This document shows positions 1 through 8,650 of a stretch of 64,000 nt of DNA, in pieces; the first letter of the stretch is position 1; each line of letters opens with the position of its first letter. The notes beneath the pieces are model-generated. The model did not search any database, was not told the origin of the DNA, and was given only the letters and a program-made list of their open reading frames with translations. The stretch is from Candidatus Rifleibacteriota bacterium (GTDB lineage: Bacteria; Muiribacteriota; Ozemobacteria; Ozemobacterales; Ozemobacteraceae). The stretch lies in assembly GCA_018818125.1 (NCBI GenBank), contig JAHISQ010000053.1, positions 26,294 to 90,293 on the forward strand, written 5' to 3'. The position numbers and the translations under genes were made by a program.

Positions 1-1
1 C

Positions 2-163
<162 letters not shown>

Positions 164-171
164 GCTGACGC

Positions 172-1062
172 ATGCCGACTACTAATTATGCTGTTAGTCT
201 AAAGCGCGAGATAATTTCAGTTGCTCAACAACAGCTGCCATGTTGCCTGCAGTCATTTTTTACCGGGCTTTTGCGTGGTTCCGCACGTCAGCCACAGATA
301 AAGGTTCGCCGATCCTTGCATCGGTCTTTAAAGCTCTTTCTGCGCCAGGTTTTGCCGGCAGACACAACCATAGAGGTTGGTGGCACCGAGATCCTGGTCG
401 AAAATAATTTTGATCAGCTCGAACTCAGGAAAAAACTTGTTGAACGAATCAGGCGCACAAATGATTCTTCTTCAGGCAAACACTGCCAACGCGCTTTTTT
501 ACAGGGATTATTCGTAGCCAGAGGCTACATCCAAAACCCTGGCCGTGGTTACCACCTTGAGTTCAGATTGCCCGGGCATTGGTTGCCGGCTGCATTCAAA
601 ACCGTGTGCCATCAGTTGCGCATGAAATTCGGTAGCTATAAAACAGAAAAGGGCTTTTGTTTTTATCTCAAGAGCAGCCGCCGCATTATTAAATTTTTAA
701 ACCTGTTGGGTTTGTTCGAAAAATCTCTCGAATTGTCTGATTTAAAAGCTACTCGTAGTCTGCTTTCTATGGTTAATCGGCAGGTCAACTTTGAAACAGC
801 CAATATAAACCGACTGATTGGTGCTGCCGAAGAGTCTATCAATCAGATAAAGGCTCTACTTGCTTTGGAAGATCAGGAAATCTGGACCGAGAGTCTGCGT
901 CAGCTCTCGCTGATTCGTATTAAATACCCGCACGACAGCCTCGAAGCATTGGGACTGCGATTTGATCCACCGCTTAGTAAATCAGCGGTAAATCACCGTT
1001 TGCGTCGAATAAAAAGTTTGCATGCCAAAGTTTTTGGCATAGTTCCAGAAAAAGGCGATTAA
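172..1062 (+). CDS. whiA: WhiA-family DNA-binding protein
   Basis: This 296-residue protein matches the WhiA family: an N-terminal LAGLIDADG-homing-endonuclease-like region (residues about 1-190, with the conserved CQRAFLQGLFVARG block) and a C-terminal helix-turn-helix (residues about 205-290, with NRQVNFETAN and PPLSKSAVNHRLRRI). WhiA is a transcription or cell-division regulator in actinobacteria and Firmicutes; its role here is unknown. It starts 8 bp after a probable yvcK and overlaps the convergent gene at the shared TTAA of both stops. No strong ribosome site precedes the ATG, which suggests translational coupling to the upstream gene. Confidence 0.9.
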   Translation: MPTTNYAVSLKREIISVAQQQLPCCLQSFFTGLLRGSARQPQIKVRRSLHRSLKLFLRQVLPADTTIEVGGTEILVENNFDQLELRKKLVERIRRTNDSSSGKHCQRAFLQGLFVARGYIQNPGRGYHLEFRLPGHWLPAAFKTVCHQLRMKFGSYKTEKGFCFYLKSSRRIIKFLNLLGLFEKSLELSDLKATRSLLSMVNRQVNFETANINRLIGAAEESINQIKALLALEDQEIWTESLRQLSLIRIKYPHDSLEALGLRFDPPLSKSAVNHRLRRIKSLHAKVFGIVPEKGD

Positions 1063-3272
1063 CTGTCAGTGCCAGCGTCGGGTAGACGGTGTGCAAACAG
1101 CATAAGTCCAGTCAGATTTAGCATCAGTGCCGAGCATAATAGTGCAAAACAGGCGCTCATTCCAATTGCAGGTAACAGCCAGAGACCGCTTAAAGCACCG
1201 GTAACTAACGCCCCGCTGTTATCAGCAAAGATTAGCAGACCGGCACTGTCAGCAGCCTGACGGCCAGTGCTGCGCAGTATGCTGTCTGAAACCGGAAACT
1301 CAATGCCATCAAGAAATGCAATGGTGAATACCATCAACCCAGTAACAGCAGCTGAATGCAACTGGGTCATTTCAACAAAGTAGATGCAGAAAGCTGTGAA
1401 GAGAATCTGCAGTAATTTTACCTGCTTTAAACGTGAGATTGCATCCTTGCGCAGCTGAATACGGCCAAAAAGCATAGCGCCGGCGGCGAGTCCCATCATG
1501 TAGAGGCCAAAGAACAGCGCGGTCATCTGATAGGCCGCACCGTAGCGATTCTGATATAGAAGAATCAGAATAATCTCGGATAGAATTCCGGTTGCGCCAC
1601 TAATCGCTACTCCGCCGGCAATAACGGTTTTAACTGCAATACGGGTGCTCAAAAATGCCGGCAACAGCATAACCAGAAAACCTGTTGTCAGAAAGGCAGA
1701 AAGAAGCTTAAAGAAGGGAAGCTGTTGCAGAAATTGGAGATAGGTATTGAGAGTTGTGCCGCTGTAAATGTTCCACAGTACAAGCTGTTGCATAAAACTG
1801 ACTGGGTGGGCATCGGTATTCAATCTAACTTCGATGTCTCTTTTCAACCATTCATTGAGCTCGTTTACTCGATTTGGCATGAGCAGGTTGTAAAAGCTCA
1901 GCGGAAAAAATGTTGTTGTGCTTATCTGGCGAGCTGCCAGGCGATCAGAAAACTCGCGCGCATTGCGCGGCAATACCTGGTCTGATTCACTCGCAAAGAA
2001 GGTGATTATATTGCCAGGTATGGAAAGGCAATGCGCAAATTCCTGATTAAGAGCCCGCCAGGTCGAAATGATTATCTTGCCCAGGGTTGCATCGAGGTAG
2101 TTCTCGCTACCCTGAACCTGTAGTGAGATTATTCCTTCGGGATTAAGAAGTTTCCGCGCTGCTCTGAACGACTCAAGGGTGAATAGTCGATTGCCTGCAA
2201 GTGTTACCGGCGATATTGAGTAGAACATTATTCCATCATACTTCTCGGTTGCCTGATTGAGATAAAAACGTGGATCAACTGTTTTGATCTCGACTCTGGA
2301 AAGTTGATCTGCCGGGTAGGCAAACAGAGATACAAGGTCTGAATCGTTTTCGACAATGGTCAGGCTGAGGTCGGCGTATTTTACGAACTCATTGACCAGA
2401 TCAGGTGTGGGCGCCCCAATGATGAGAATCCGACGATAATTTTTGAGTGCGCTGACGAAGGTGTGAACCCTGCTTTCAGCAGATTCCGGAACTGGCCAGG
2501 AATCTGCCAGCATACCATTAGAAAACAGGCTCTTCTGGTCCCAGTAGCTGCTGAGCTGAAGTTTCTGATAGGGTGTCTCGATTGTTGCTTCAAGTTTTCT
2601 GATGTCGCCATGCATTTGCTGCCAGTAGGCCATCTCAATTTTTGCTGCTGCCGCTGGAGCTAAAAAATAAATAGCTGGTATAGATCCAAATAGAAGCAGT
2701 GCCGGTAAAATTTTGCGCCGAGACTGAATGAGAACGCCGGATAATGCGAGTATCGGCAGACTAAGCAGGCAGACAATCGAATCGGCTTTTCCACCGATGA
2801 TAAGAGAAAAGAATACTCCACCGACAAAACCGCCAACTGCTTCGAGACTGTAAAAGTAACCTATGCTTTGCCTGGTCAACCTGATAAGTGCTGGTATGAA
2901 CATGCCGATCAGCAAAGCAGAAGGAGTAACCGTGAGCAACATAAACAGTGCTGCTGGCGCAAAAGAGATGAATTTGCCGCCTGGACTGGGCAACCAGCTG
3001 GCTGCCTGATAGAGAACAAAAACCAGCAAAACCGGTGCGACAGCCAGTGATTTAACCAGAGTTTCTGGTCTGATTCTGAATTTGCCGCCGATATAGCCAC
3101 CCAGAGCTATTCCTAGAAGCCAGACGCTCAAAAACAGGCCCAGGTGGATTTCTGTGCCGTAGAATTGCCCCATGAAAAATCTGAACAGGGCGACTTGAGT
3201 GAGATTGGCAATAAAACCGACGATGGCAGAAACAGCCGCCAGCTGATAGCTTCTGGCAAAGACCTTAGTCAT
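1059..3272 (-). CDS. Polytopic membrane protein with spermidine-synthase-like domain
   Basis: The 737-residue protein has many hydrophobic segments at both ends and a soluble central part (about residues 220-480). That part resembles the Rossmann methyltransferase-like fold of spermidine synthase (a block reading RILIIGAPTPDLVNEF, then an acidic residue in TIVENDSD). Such fused membrane SpeE-like proteins are common in diderms and rarely have proven polyamine activity. The classical glycine motif is weak (GAPTPD instead of GxGxG), so catalysis is doubtful. The start overlaps the end of the upstream pseudopilin gene by 8 nt, indicating an operon of two pilins and this protein. Confidence 0.7.
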   Translation of the reverse strand: MTKVFARSYQLAAVSAIVGFIANLTQVALFRFFMGQFYGTEIHLGLFLSVWLLGIALGGYIGGKFRIRPETLVKSLAVAPVLLVFVLYQAASWLPSPGGKFISFAPAALFMLLTVTPSALLIGMFIPALIRLTRQSIGYFYSLEAVGGFVGGVFFSLIIGGKADSIVCLLSLPILALSGVLIQSRRKILPALLLFGSIPAIYFLAPAAAAKIEMAYWQQMHGDIRKLEATIETPYQKLQLSSYWDQKSLFSNGMLADSWPVPESAESRVHTFVSALKNYRRILIIGAPTPDLVNEFVKYADLSLTIVENDSDLVSLFAYPADQLSRVEIKTVDPRFYLNQATEKYDGIMFYSISPVTLAGNRLFTLESFRAARKLLNPEGIISLQVQGSENYLDATLGKIIISTWRALNQEFAHCLSIPGNIITFFASESDQVLPRNAREFSDRLAARQISTTTFFPLSFYNLLMPNRVNELNEWLKRDIEVRLNTDAHPVSFMQQLVLWNIYSGTTLNTYLQFLQQLPFFKLLSAFLTTGFLVMLLPAFLSTRIAVKTVIAGGVAISGATGILSEIILILLYQNRYGAAYQMTALFFGLYMMGLAAGAMLFGRIQLRKDAISRLKQVKLLQILFTAFCIYFVEMTQLHSAAVTGLMVFTIAFLDGIEFPVSDSILRSTGRQAADSAGLLIFADNSGALVTGALSGLWLLPAIGMSACFALLCSALMLNLTGLMLFAHRLPDAGTDS

Positions 3273-4143
3273 CTACATGACGTCCGGTTCTGGTAATCTT
3301 CCGGATCTGCTGGAGTTTCTTACTGGCTGGAATATCCTGAAAGTCAACAATGTTGCCAAGACACTCGATTTCGATAGCTTCTTCGTTGTAACGGCGCAGT
3401 CCTTGTATTGCTTTGATGCCTACGTTTTTAACCTGATAACTCATGGTGTAGGGGTAGCCATCGTCGTTAACACCCCAGCTTTGCTCGGTTTCCAGAGCTC
3501 TGGCTTTTTCGGTTGCCAATGCGGGTTGTAAAATTTTACCGTCTACCAGATCGTTTGTGCAGTCTCTGAAGAAATAAGTAAGAAATTTTTCAGGCGCAGA
3601 GCCGGCGTTTGAAGTGTTGTCCGGGCTGATATACTTTTCTGGATTGTTTGGTGGAGCCAGGCCGGGCGCGAGATATCGGTAGTTCGGGTTGTAAAAGCTG
3701 GCGATTCTTATCAGTATTTCCGGCTCTGATCCCTGCATTTTGAGAGGTATATAGAAGAATCTTATGCGTCCGCTTGAATCTGATTCTTCGGGAATGATCC
3801 GTTTGTAAACGCCAGAAAGGCTTTGTATTCGTTGGAAAGCCGCTTGTCCGGCTTCGTTGCGAAATGAAAACTCGGCAAAGTCAAAATATGGGTTTTTGCC
3901 CTGTTGAAACTCGACGGCATCATAAAGCTCAGTCGGGAAAAGGCGGGCTTTGAGCAAAAAGTGCTGCATCGCGGCGCGCGCGGCAAAATAGGCCTGCTGG
4001 TCGCGCAGCGATAGTTTGGTGCGGCCAGCGACGCTTCGATGATGAAACGTCATTGTGGTAAAGAGTATCATCAGGCAGAAGCAAAAGACTATGACGATAA
4101 TCAGCGCCATGCCCTCTCTTCTTTTTTTTAGAGAGTTAAACAT
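3265..4143 (-). CDS. PilX/GspK-like minor pseudopilin
   Basis: The protein begins with a short basic stretch, then a GMALIIVIVF-type hydrophobic helix without a classical Glu5 prepilin motif, followed by RDQQAYFAARAAMQHFLLKAR. That arrangement is typical of PilX/GspK-type minor pilins, which are anchored by one N-terminal helix and help start pilus or pseudopilus assembly. A TTG one codon upstream is possible, but ATG at 4143 is preferred. It overlaps the upstream pilin gene by 8 nt and the downstream membrane protein by 8 nt, so all three are probably translated together. The C-terminal half is not recognisable. Confidence 0.65.
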   Translation of the reverse strand: MFNSLKKRREGMALIIVIVFCFCLMILFTTMTFHHRSVAGRTKLSLRDQQAYFAARAAMQHFLLKARLFPTELYDAVEFQQGKNPYFDFAEFSFRNEAGQAAFQRIQSLSGVYKRIIPEESDSSGRIRFFYIPLKMQGSEPEILIRIASFYNPNYRYLAPGLAPPNNPEKYISPDNTSNAGSAPEKFLTYFFRDCTNDLVDGKILQPALATEKARALETEQSWGVNDDGYPYTMSYQVKNVGIKAIQGLRRYNEEAIEIECLGNIVDFQDIPASKKLQQIRKITRTGRHVDD

Positions 4144-5098
4144 CAATATCTGCCTTGATAGTGATAAGATGAATTCGCCTTAAGCCGACCCCGGTCTGGT
4201 CAGGGTCTTGGAGATAGGCCTTCTCAATATTCCATTGCACCTCGATAATCAGGCGTTTAAGGCCGCAATATTTAAAATTTTCGTCGTTCGTGTAACTGAC
4301 CATGCTTTTTGCCATGCGCTGTGTCATCCGCGTAGCAGTTGGGTTTGAAAACCTGAATGCGCTGGCCTGGTATTTTTCGTAACCATCATCGCGATAAAAG
4401 TTCTCATGGTTCTCTGAGACTTTGCCGGGCAATTCCGTTTCGAAAAGAAAAGTTGTGCCGTCAGACATCTGGCTGACAGGATTAGGAACGTATTTTCTCT
4501 GATGCCAGGCCTGACTTAACAGCTTTGCTGGATTTTTTAAGAAGCTGAAGGTTGGCTCAGGTGCCGGAAACGCGCCAAAGTCGCTTGGCGCCTTGCCGGG
4601 ATAATCTGTACCAATCTGTTTCATTTCAGGCTTAAGATTAGTCGTCGCCGGCAGCGAGGGCATGTCTTCTACACGCAGCGTAATCTTGTAATATTGTCCG
4701 CGTGGATCCTTGACTATATTCTGGCATGGCCAGCCTGCTGCAGTTTTTTCACTTCCTGGAAAGACTGTGGTAACAAATTTGATGGCCCAGGCTTCGTCAT
4801 ATTTTTCGTATCCATCAACAGCGGCAAGATCATCAATGCGGATAAAGCCGGGAATTCCGGCTCGCAGTGCCTGAAATGGCACATTGTCGAGCATGGCGTT
4901 GAGAACTTCTGATGCGCGACTGACTGCATACATTCGCGATACGTTGATATCTGTGTCTGAGGCGCCCTTGGACATGAAATAGAAAATAGGAACCATGGTG
5001 GCAGCCAGTATTGCCATGGCCAGAATTATCTCCAGCAGTGTAAATGCACTGCTGCGCCGTGAAAATATATTGTTTTGACGCATTGTGTGTGCTGACAT
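4136..5098 (-). CDS. Prepilin-type N-terminal cleavage/methylation protein
   Basis: Residues 18-40 carry the canonical type IV prepilin signal: a basic leader followed by AFTLLEIILAMAILAATMVPI, with Glu at +5 after the cleavage point. It therefore should be processed by a PilD-like peptidase and enter a type IV pilus or type II secretion pseudopilus. The remaining 270 residues are soluble and not recognisable. A second ATG six codons in (5083) is an alternative start; neither has a clear ribosome site. It leads the reverse-strand operon with the PilX-like protein and the SpeE-like membrane protein, and is divergent from the radical SAM gene. Confidence 0.75.
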   Translation of the reverse strand: MSAHTMRQNNIFSRRSSAFTLLEIILAMAILAATMVPIFYFMSKGASDTDINVSRMYAVSRASEVLNAMLDNVPFQALRAGIPGFIRIDDLAAVDGYEKYDEAWAIKFVTTVFPGSEKTAAGWPCQNIVKDPRGQYYKITLRVEDMPSLPATTNLKPEMKQIGTDYPGKAPSDFGAFPAPEPTFSFLKNPAKLLSQAWHQRKYVPNPVSQMSDGTTFLFETELPGKVSENHENFYRDDGYEKYQASAFRFSNPTATRMTQRMAKSMVSYTNDENFKYCGLKRLIIEVQWNIEKAYLQDPDQTGVGLRRIHLITIKADIDV

Positions 5099-5167
5099 AT
5101 ATTGATTAAACTAACAGAACATTGCCGCGAGATGCAAATTAATACTAACTCTGAGCGGTTTTTAACG

Positions 5168-5173
5168 TATAAT
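5168..5173 (+). promoter_or_regulatory. Candidate -10 box before the radical SAM gene
   Basis: A perfect TATAAT lies 31 bp before the ATG at 5204. No good -35 is seen at 16-18 bp upstream, so this is a tentative call. A ribosome site AGGGTGA follows at 5190-5196. Confidence 0.4.
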
Positions 5174-5203
5174 CAGTATACGCGATTACAGGGTGAAAAA
5201 GTA

Positions 5204-6355
5204 ATGAAAAAAGTGCGCAACTATTGGTCCATAGACCGCAGATCGTTTATTAAAAGATCTTCACTGCTTGCTGGTGTTTGCATGCTCGGGCGTGGGACAG
5301 AGGTGTTTGCCGGTAACGAGAGTGATTTTCCGGCAGAATATGTTGCCCGATTAGATGATGGTCGTTTGCAGTGCACTCTTTGTCCAAATCTATGCACTCC
5401 GGTTGATGGCGAAAACGGCGCTTGCCGAGCCCGTGGCATCAGAAACGGCACATACGTCAGTCTTGTTCATAGCTTGCCCTGTGTTATTGCGGTGGATCCT
5501 GTCGAAAAGATGCCACTGTTTCATTATCATGTGCATGGCCCGGCGTTGGCAATTTCTACGGCCGGTTGCAATCTGTTTTGCCAATACTGTCAGAATTGGC
5601 AGTTCTCGCAAAAATCACCAGCCGAGACTTCTAATTTTGCCATGAGCCCTGAAGATATTGTTATGCGTGCCATCGACATGCAGATACGGACAATTGGCTT
5701 TTTTTATACTGAACCGACTATCTACATCGAGTATATGAAGGATATCGCTCGCCTCGCTAAAAAACGCAATATTAAAACCGTTATGGTTACCGCTGGTTAT
5801 ATTAACCCCGAGCCTCTCAAGGATCTCTTTGAGCTGATTGATATATTTGTTGTTGGCTACAAGGGTTTTACCGAGGAATTTTACGCCGAAACGATTGGTG
5901 GAAAGCTTGATCCGGTAAAAAAGACTTTAATCGCGATAAAAGAATCGGGGCGCCATCTCGAAATCGTTTCTCTGCTCATACCAGAAAAAAATGACGATAT
6001 GAAGGCGTTTCAGGCAGGTGCAGAATGGTTTGTCGAGAATCTCGGAACCGATGTTCCGTGGCATTTTTCGCGTTTTGCGCCCGAATTTATGCTGAAAAAC
6101 CTGCCACCGACGCCGAATGGTGTGCTGGAAATGGCGCGTACACTTGCTATTAAAGCTGGTGTTAAATATGCTTACACCGGCAATAATCCCGGCCAGGAGG
6201 GAAATCATACCTATTGCCCGGGATGCAGTAAAAAGGTGGTCGAAAGACTCGGTTTTAAAGTTCTTCGCAGTTTTCTATCGGCAGGAAAATGCCCGGATTG
6301 CGGGTATCAGATTCCCGGAGTCTGGCTTGACGACCTGCCAAATGGCAATATCTGA
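5204..6355 (+). CDS. AmmeMemoRadiSam-type radical SAM protein with Tat-like signal
   Basis: The 383-residue protein has a radical SAM CxxxCxxC motif at C122, C126, C129 (GCNLFCQYC). An upstream cysteine cluster (CTLCPNLC, GACRARG, residues 57-76) is typical of the AmmeMemoRadiSam / pyruvate-formate-lyase-activase-like family, and the C-terminal cysteines (CPGC, CPDC) resemble a small zinc or rubredoxin-like knuckle. I chose ATG 5204 because AGGGTGA precedes it; a longer reading frame begins at 5102. The N-terminus contains DRRSFIKRSSLLAG followed by a hydrophobic stretch, which reads as a twin-arginine export signal. AMMECR1 and MEMO partners are not next to it. The substrate is unknown. Confidence 0.8.
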   Translation: MKKVRNYWSIDRRSFIKRSSLLAGVCMLGRGTEVFAGNESDFPAEYVARLDDGRLQCTLCPNLCTPVDGENGACRARGIRNGTYVSLVHSLPCVIAVDPVEKMPLFHYHVHGPALAISTAGCNLFCQYCQNWQFSQKSPAETSNFAMSPEDIVMRAIDMQIRTIGFFYTEPTIYIEYMKDIARLAKKRNIKTVMVTAGYINPEPLKDLFELIDIFVVGYKGFTEEFYAETIGGKLDPVKKTLIAIKESGRHLEIVSLLIPEKNDDMKAFQAGAEWFVENLGTDVPWHFSRFAPEFMLKNLPPTPNGVLEMARTLAIKAGVKYAYTGNNPGQEGNHTYCPGCSKKVVERLGFKVLRSFLSAGKCPDCGYQIPGVWLDDLPNGNI

Positions 6356-6375
6356 TGATCAGGAGAGTATGAGAA

Positions 6376-7569
6376 ATGAAACAAGCCGCAATTCTGTTAA
6401 TGATATTGATGTTTACTACAGTCGCCTTTGCTGAACCCGGCAACTACATAGACGAGATGGGTGCCATTGTAGAAGAGATTTCCCTGCTGAATTTGTTGCG
6501 CGGCCTTTATTTAAATGAAGAGCAGGCAAAAAAAATTGCTGAGTTGGCGATTGAAGCCGAATCTATCAGAGAGACTGCCAAAGAAGAGATTGCGCAGCTC
6601 AATGCTATGACAGTTCTCGCACAATTGCGTGATGAACTGTATACCGCTCTTGCCGAAAACCCTCCAGCGGTTCGCACCAGTGTTGTCAAGCTTGACAATC
6701 AGGCTCACAAAATTGTCGGCGCTGTTCTTGACAGAATTGCAAGACTGGAAGACGAGGTTCGCACATCTCTTACGCATGGGCAGCAGAAAATTGTCTGGGA
6801 ATTTATTCCCTGTATAGTTCCTGAGGTTGACTTTGAAAATCCGGTGAGAACCGGCCAGGCCGCTGCCAGTAGCCGTCTGTTGCCAGCTTTGAAGCTGATC
6901 AGAGAAACCCCCGAAGATATGTGGAAAAAGCATGGCCAGAATTATCTCGATTATATTCTCAAGGTAACCGAGCAGGAAGCTGGCATAATGACCGATGATA
7001 CCCGTGAAGACCTGCGTCGCCGACTGGTTAAGCATGCCTGGAAAATCAGAAAAATGAAAGAGCCTGATTTTATGATTAATCGTGATAGTCTTGCCAAAGA
7101 TCTGCTGCTGGTAAATCGAGAGCGCACATTTCGCAGCGGTTATCGCACCACTGGCAAAATCTCGCGTTTCCTTCTTTCTCCTGCCGCCACGAAGGTATTG
7201 CCCCGCTGGGTCGAGACGCATTTTGGTAAAGAATCTGTTGGCGCGAATGCCGTCGAGGCATCGTCGACGTCTTTGATAACGCAGCCTGCAGTTGTGGTGC
7301 CCGTCGTCCCCGATCCCAACCAGTCGTCGCTGCCGGCCGGTGATGCAGATGCGCTTTTCTGGTCTGAGCTGGTGCCAAAATCATTGGCCAGATTGGCAGA
7401 AACACCCTATTATAACCAGGTTTACGATGCTTTCGGCAGGCCTCTCAGCCAGTATTTTTTTGGCGAAGAAGACAAATACGTTGATCTTACAAGCCTGATT
7501 GTCAACGCTGGCGTGATTCTAGAGGGTTCCCGCCCCGGGTATTATACTCTGACTCCTGGTGAACCCTGA
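6376..7569 (+). CDS. Exported protein of unknown function
   Basis: The 397-residue protein starts with a clear signal peptide ending near VAFAEP (residues 1-20). The next 100 residues are charged and helical (NEEQAKKIAELAIEAESIRETAKEEI), resembling helical Spy/CpxP-type or heavy-metal-resistance periplasmic segments, but I do not recognise the family. A proline- and valine-rich linker lies around residues 300-320. AGGAGAG at about 6360 gives a good ribosome site. It starts 20 bp after the radical SAM gene and may be cotranscribed with it. It is convergent with the propeller gene, with only 6 bp between their ends. Confidence 0.55.
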   Translation: MKQAAILLMILMFTTVAFAEPGNYIDEMGAIVEEISLLNLLRGLYLNEEQAKKIAELAIEAESIRETAKEEIAQLNAMTVLAQLRDELYTALAENPPAVRTSVVKLDNQAHKIVGAVLDRIARLEDEVRTSLTHGQQKIVWEFIPCIVPEVDFENPVRTGQAAASSRLLPALKLIRETPEDMWKKHGQNYLDYILKVTEQEAGIMTDDTREDLRRRLVKHAWKIRKMKEPDFMINRDSLAKDLLLVNRERTFRSGYRTTGKISRFLLSPAATKVLPRWVETHFGKESVGANAVEASSTSLITQPAVVVPVVPDPNQSSLPAGDADALFWSELVPKSLARLAETPYYNQVYDAFGRPLSQYFFGEEDKYVDLTSLIVNAGVILEGSRPGYYTLTPGEP

Positions 7570-7575
7570 TCGAGA

Positions 7576-8565
7576 TTATTGCTGCCTTATAATAATCGCA
7601 GCGCCTCTACTGGTGCCGACCAGCAGGTTGCCGTTTTCGTCAATACACATGGCTTTTATGTGATTTGACGGTAGTCCATCGCTTTGTGTGAAAAATCGGC
7701 CGGGCTGGTTTGTGCTCCAGAGCTGCAGCCCTACTGGACTGCCCAGCCAGATTTGATCGCCGCATCTCTGAAGATTAGTTACTGGCAGTGCCTTAATCCC
7801 ATCATTTTTGCATAGAATCGACCAATTCTTGCCATCAAAAAAAGCCAGGCCGCGACTGGTTCCAACTACAACCTGATCGTCGGTAAAATCGCAGATACTG
7901 AATGCTTCGCGTGCCGGGAATTCAGGAAAAACCCAGCTGTCAACGTTGAGCTCAACGTTTGAGCTTATTTCGCTGCGCAGTCTTACTATGCCGTTACTGC
8001 TACCGATCCATAGGTGGGTGAGCTGCATAAAGACGGACAACAGAGGATGATCGTAAAAGTGCATTAACTTGTAACTGCGAAAACTCGGATTAACGGTTTC
8101 GACGTATCTGCTTACACCGTGTTCACGATGTCCGAGCCAGAGGTAGTCATCATTGTCTACATACATGCAGACAACTCTATTGTTGAGCAGCCCCGGCGCA
8201 TCAGGAAACCTCAGGGCTTCCCATTTGGAAAAGTCATATCTGCAGACGCCAAGACCACCAAATGTAGAGTTTTGTGCAACCCATACTTCACCATTGCAGA
8301 TGGCAACGGCGGTAATATTGCCGGCATCGACCAGCGGAGAGTTTTCCGGGGTAAAAGTCTGAATGTCACCAGCGCTGGTTTCAACAAATAAACTGTTGTT
8401 CAGCGCCCAGACGCGCAAACCCTCGCGAGCTGCTACAGCAGTGATTTCTTTGTTGGTAAGAAACGGGTGAGAGACCGGACTTATCACAAAGCTTTCCTCG
8501 CCCTGGGCACTGGCTTGAGCAAAAATAAGCGTCAGTAGTAACAGTAATTTGATCAGTCGTATCAC
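7576..8565 (-). CDS. Exported beta-propeller protein
   Basis: After a signal peptide, the protein contains repeats with the signature of two-component-regulator-type propellers: WLGHREHGVSRY, LWIGSSNGIVRL, VVGTSRGLAFFDG and LVGTSRGAAI, each a blade ending. No GGDEF, kinase or other output domain follows, so it is a stand-alone propeller. GTG at 8565 is preferred because GAGG lies 6 bp upstream; a GTG four codons earlier is possible. It is separated from the upstream 914-residue gene by a strong terminator, so it probably has its own promoter or is read through weakly. Confidence 0.7.
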   Translation of the reverse strand: MIRLIKLLLLLTLIFAQASAQGEESFVISPVSHPFLTNKEITAVAAREGLRVWALNNSLFVETSAGDIQTFTPENSPLVDAGNITAVAICNGEVWVAQNSTFGGLGVCRYDFSKWEALRFPDAPGLLNNRVVCMYVDNDDYLWLGHREHGVSRYVETVNPSFRSYKLMHFYDHPLLSVFMQLTHLWIGSSNGIVRLRSEISSNVELNVDSWVFPEFPAREAFSICDFTDDQVVVGTSRGLAFFDGKNWSILCKNDGIKALPVTNLQRCGDQIWLGSPVGLQLWSTNQPGRFFTQSDGLPSNHIKAMCIDENGNLLVGTSRGAAIIIRQQ

Positions 8566-8589
8566 ATGGAACCTCACAAAGAAAATAAA

Positions 8590-8627
8590 AAGCCCCCACG
8601 CGGGTTATGATAACCGCATGGGGGCTT
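8590..8627 (-). terminator. Intrinsic terminator of the 914-residue protein gene
   Basis: A near-perfect stem of about 17 bp (AAGCCCCCA arm pairing with TGGGGGCTT, extended by GCGG/CCGC and TTAT/ATAA) is followed on the reverse strand by TTTATTTTC. It lies directly downstream of the gene ending at 8651. Confidence 0.85.
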
Positions 8628-8650
8628 AAGTTCAATCTGTTATCTCATTC

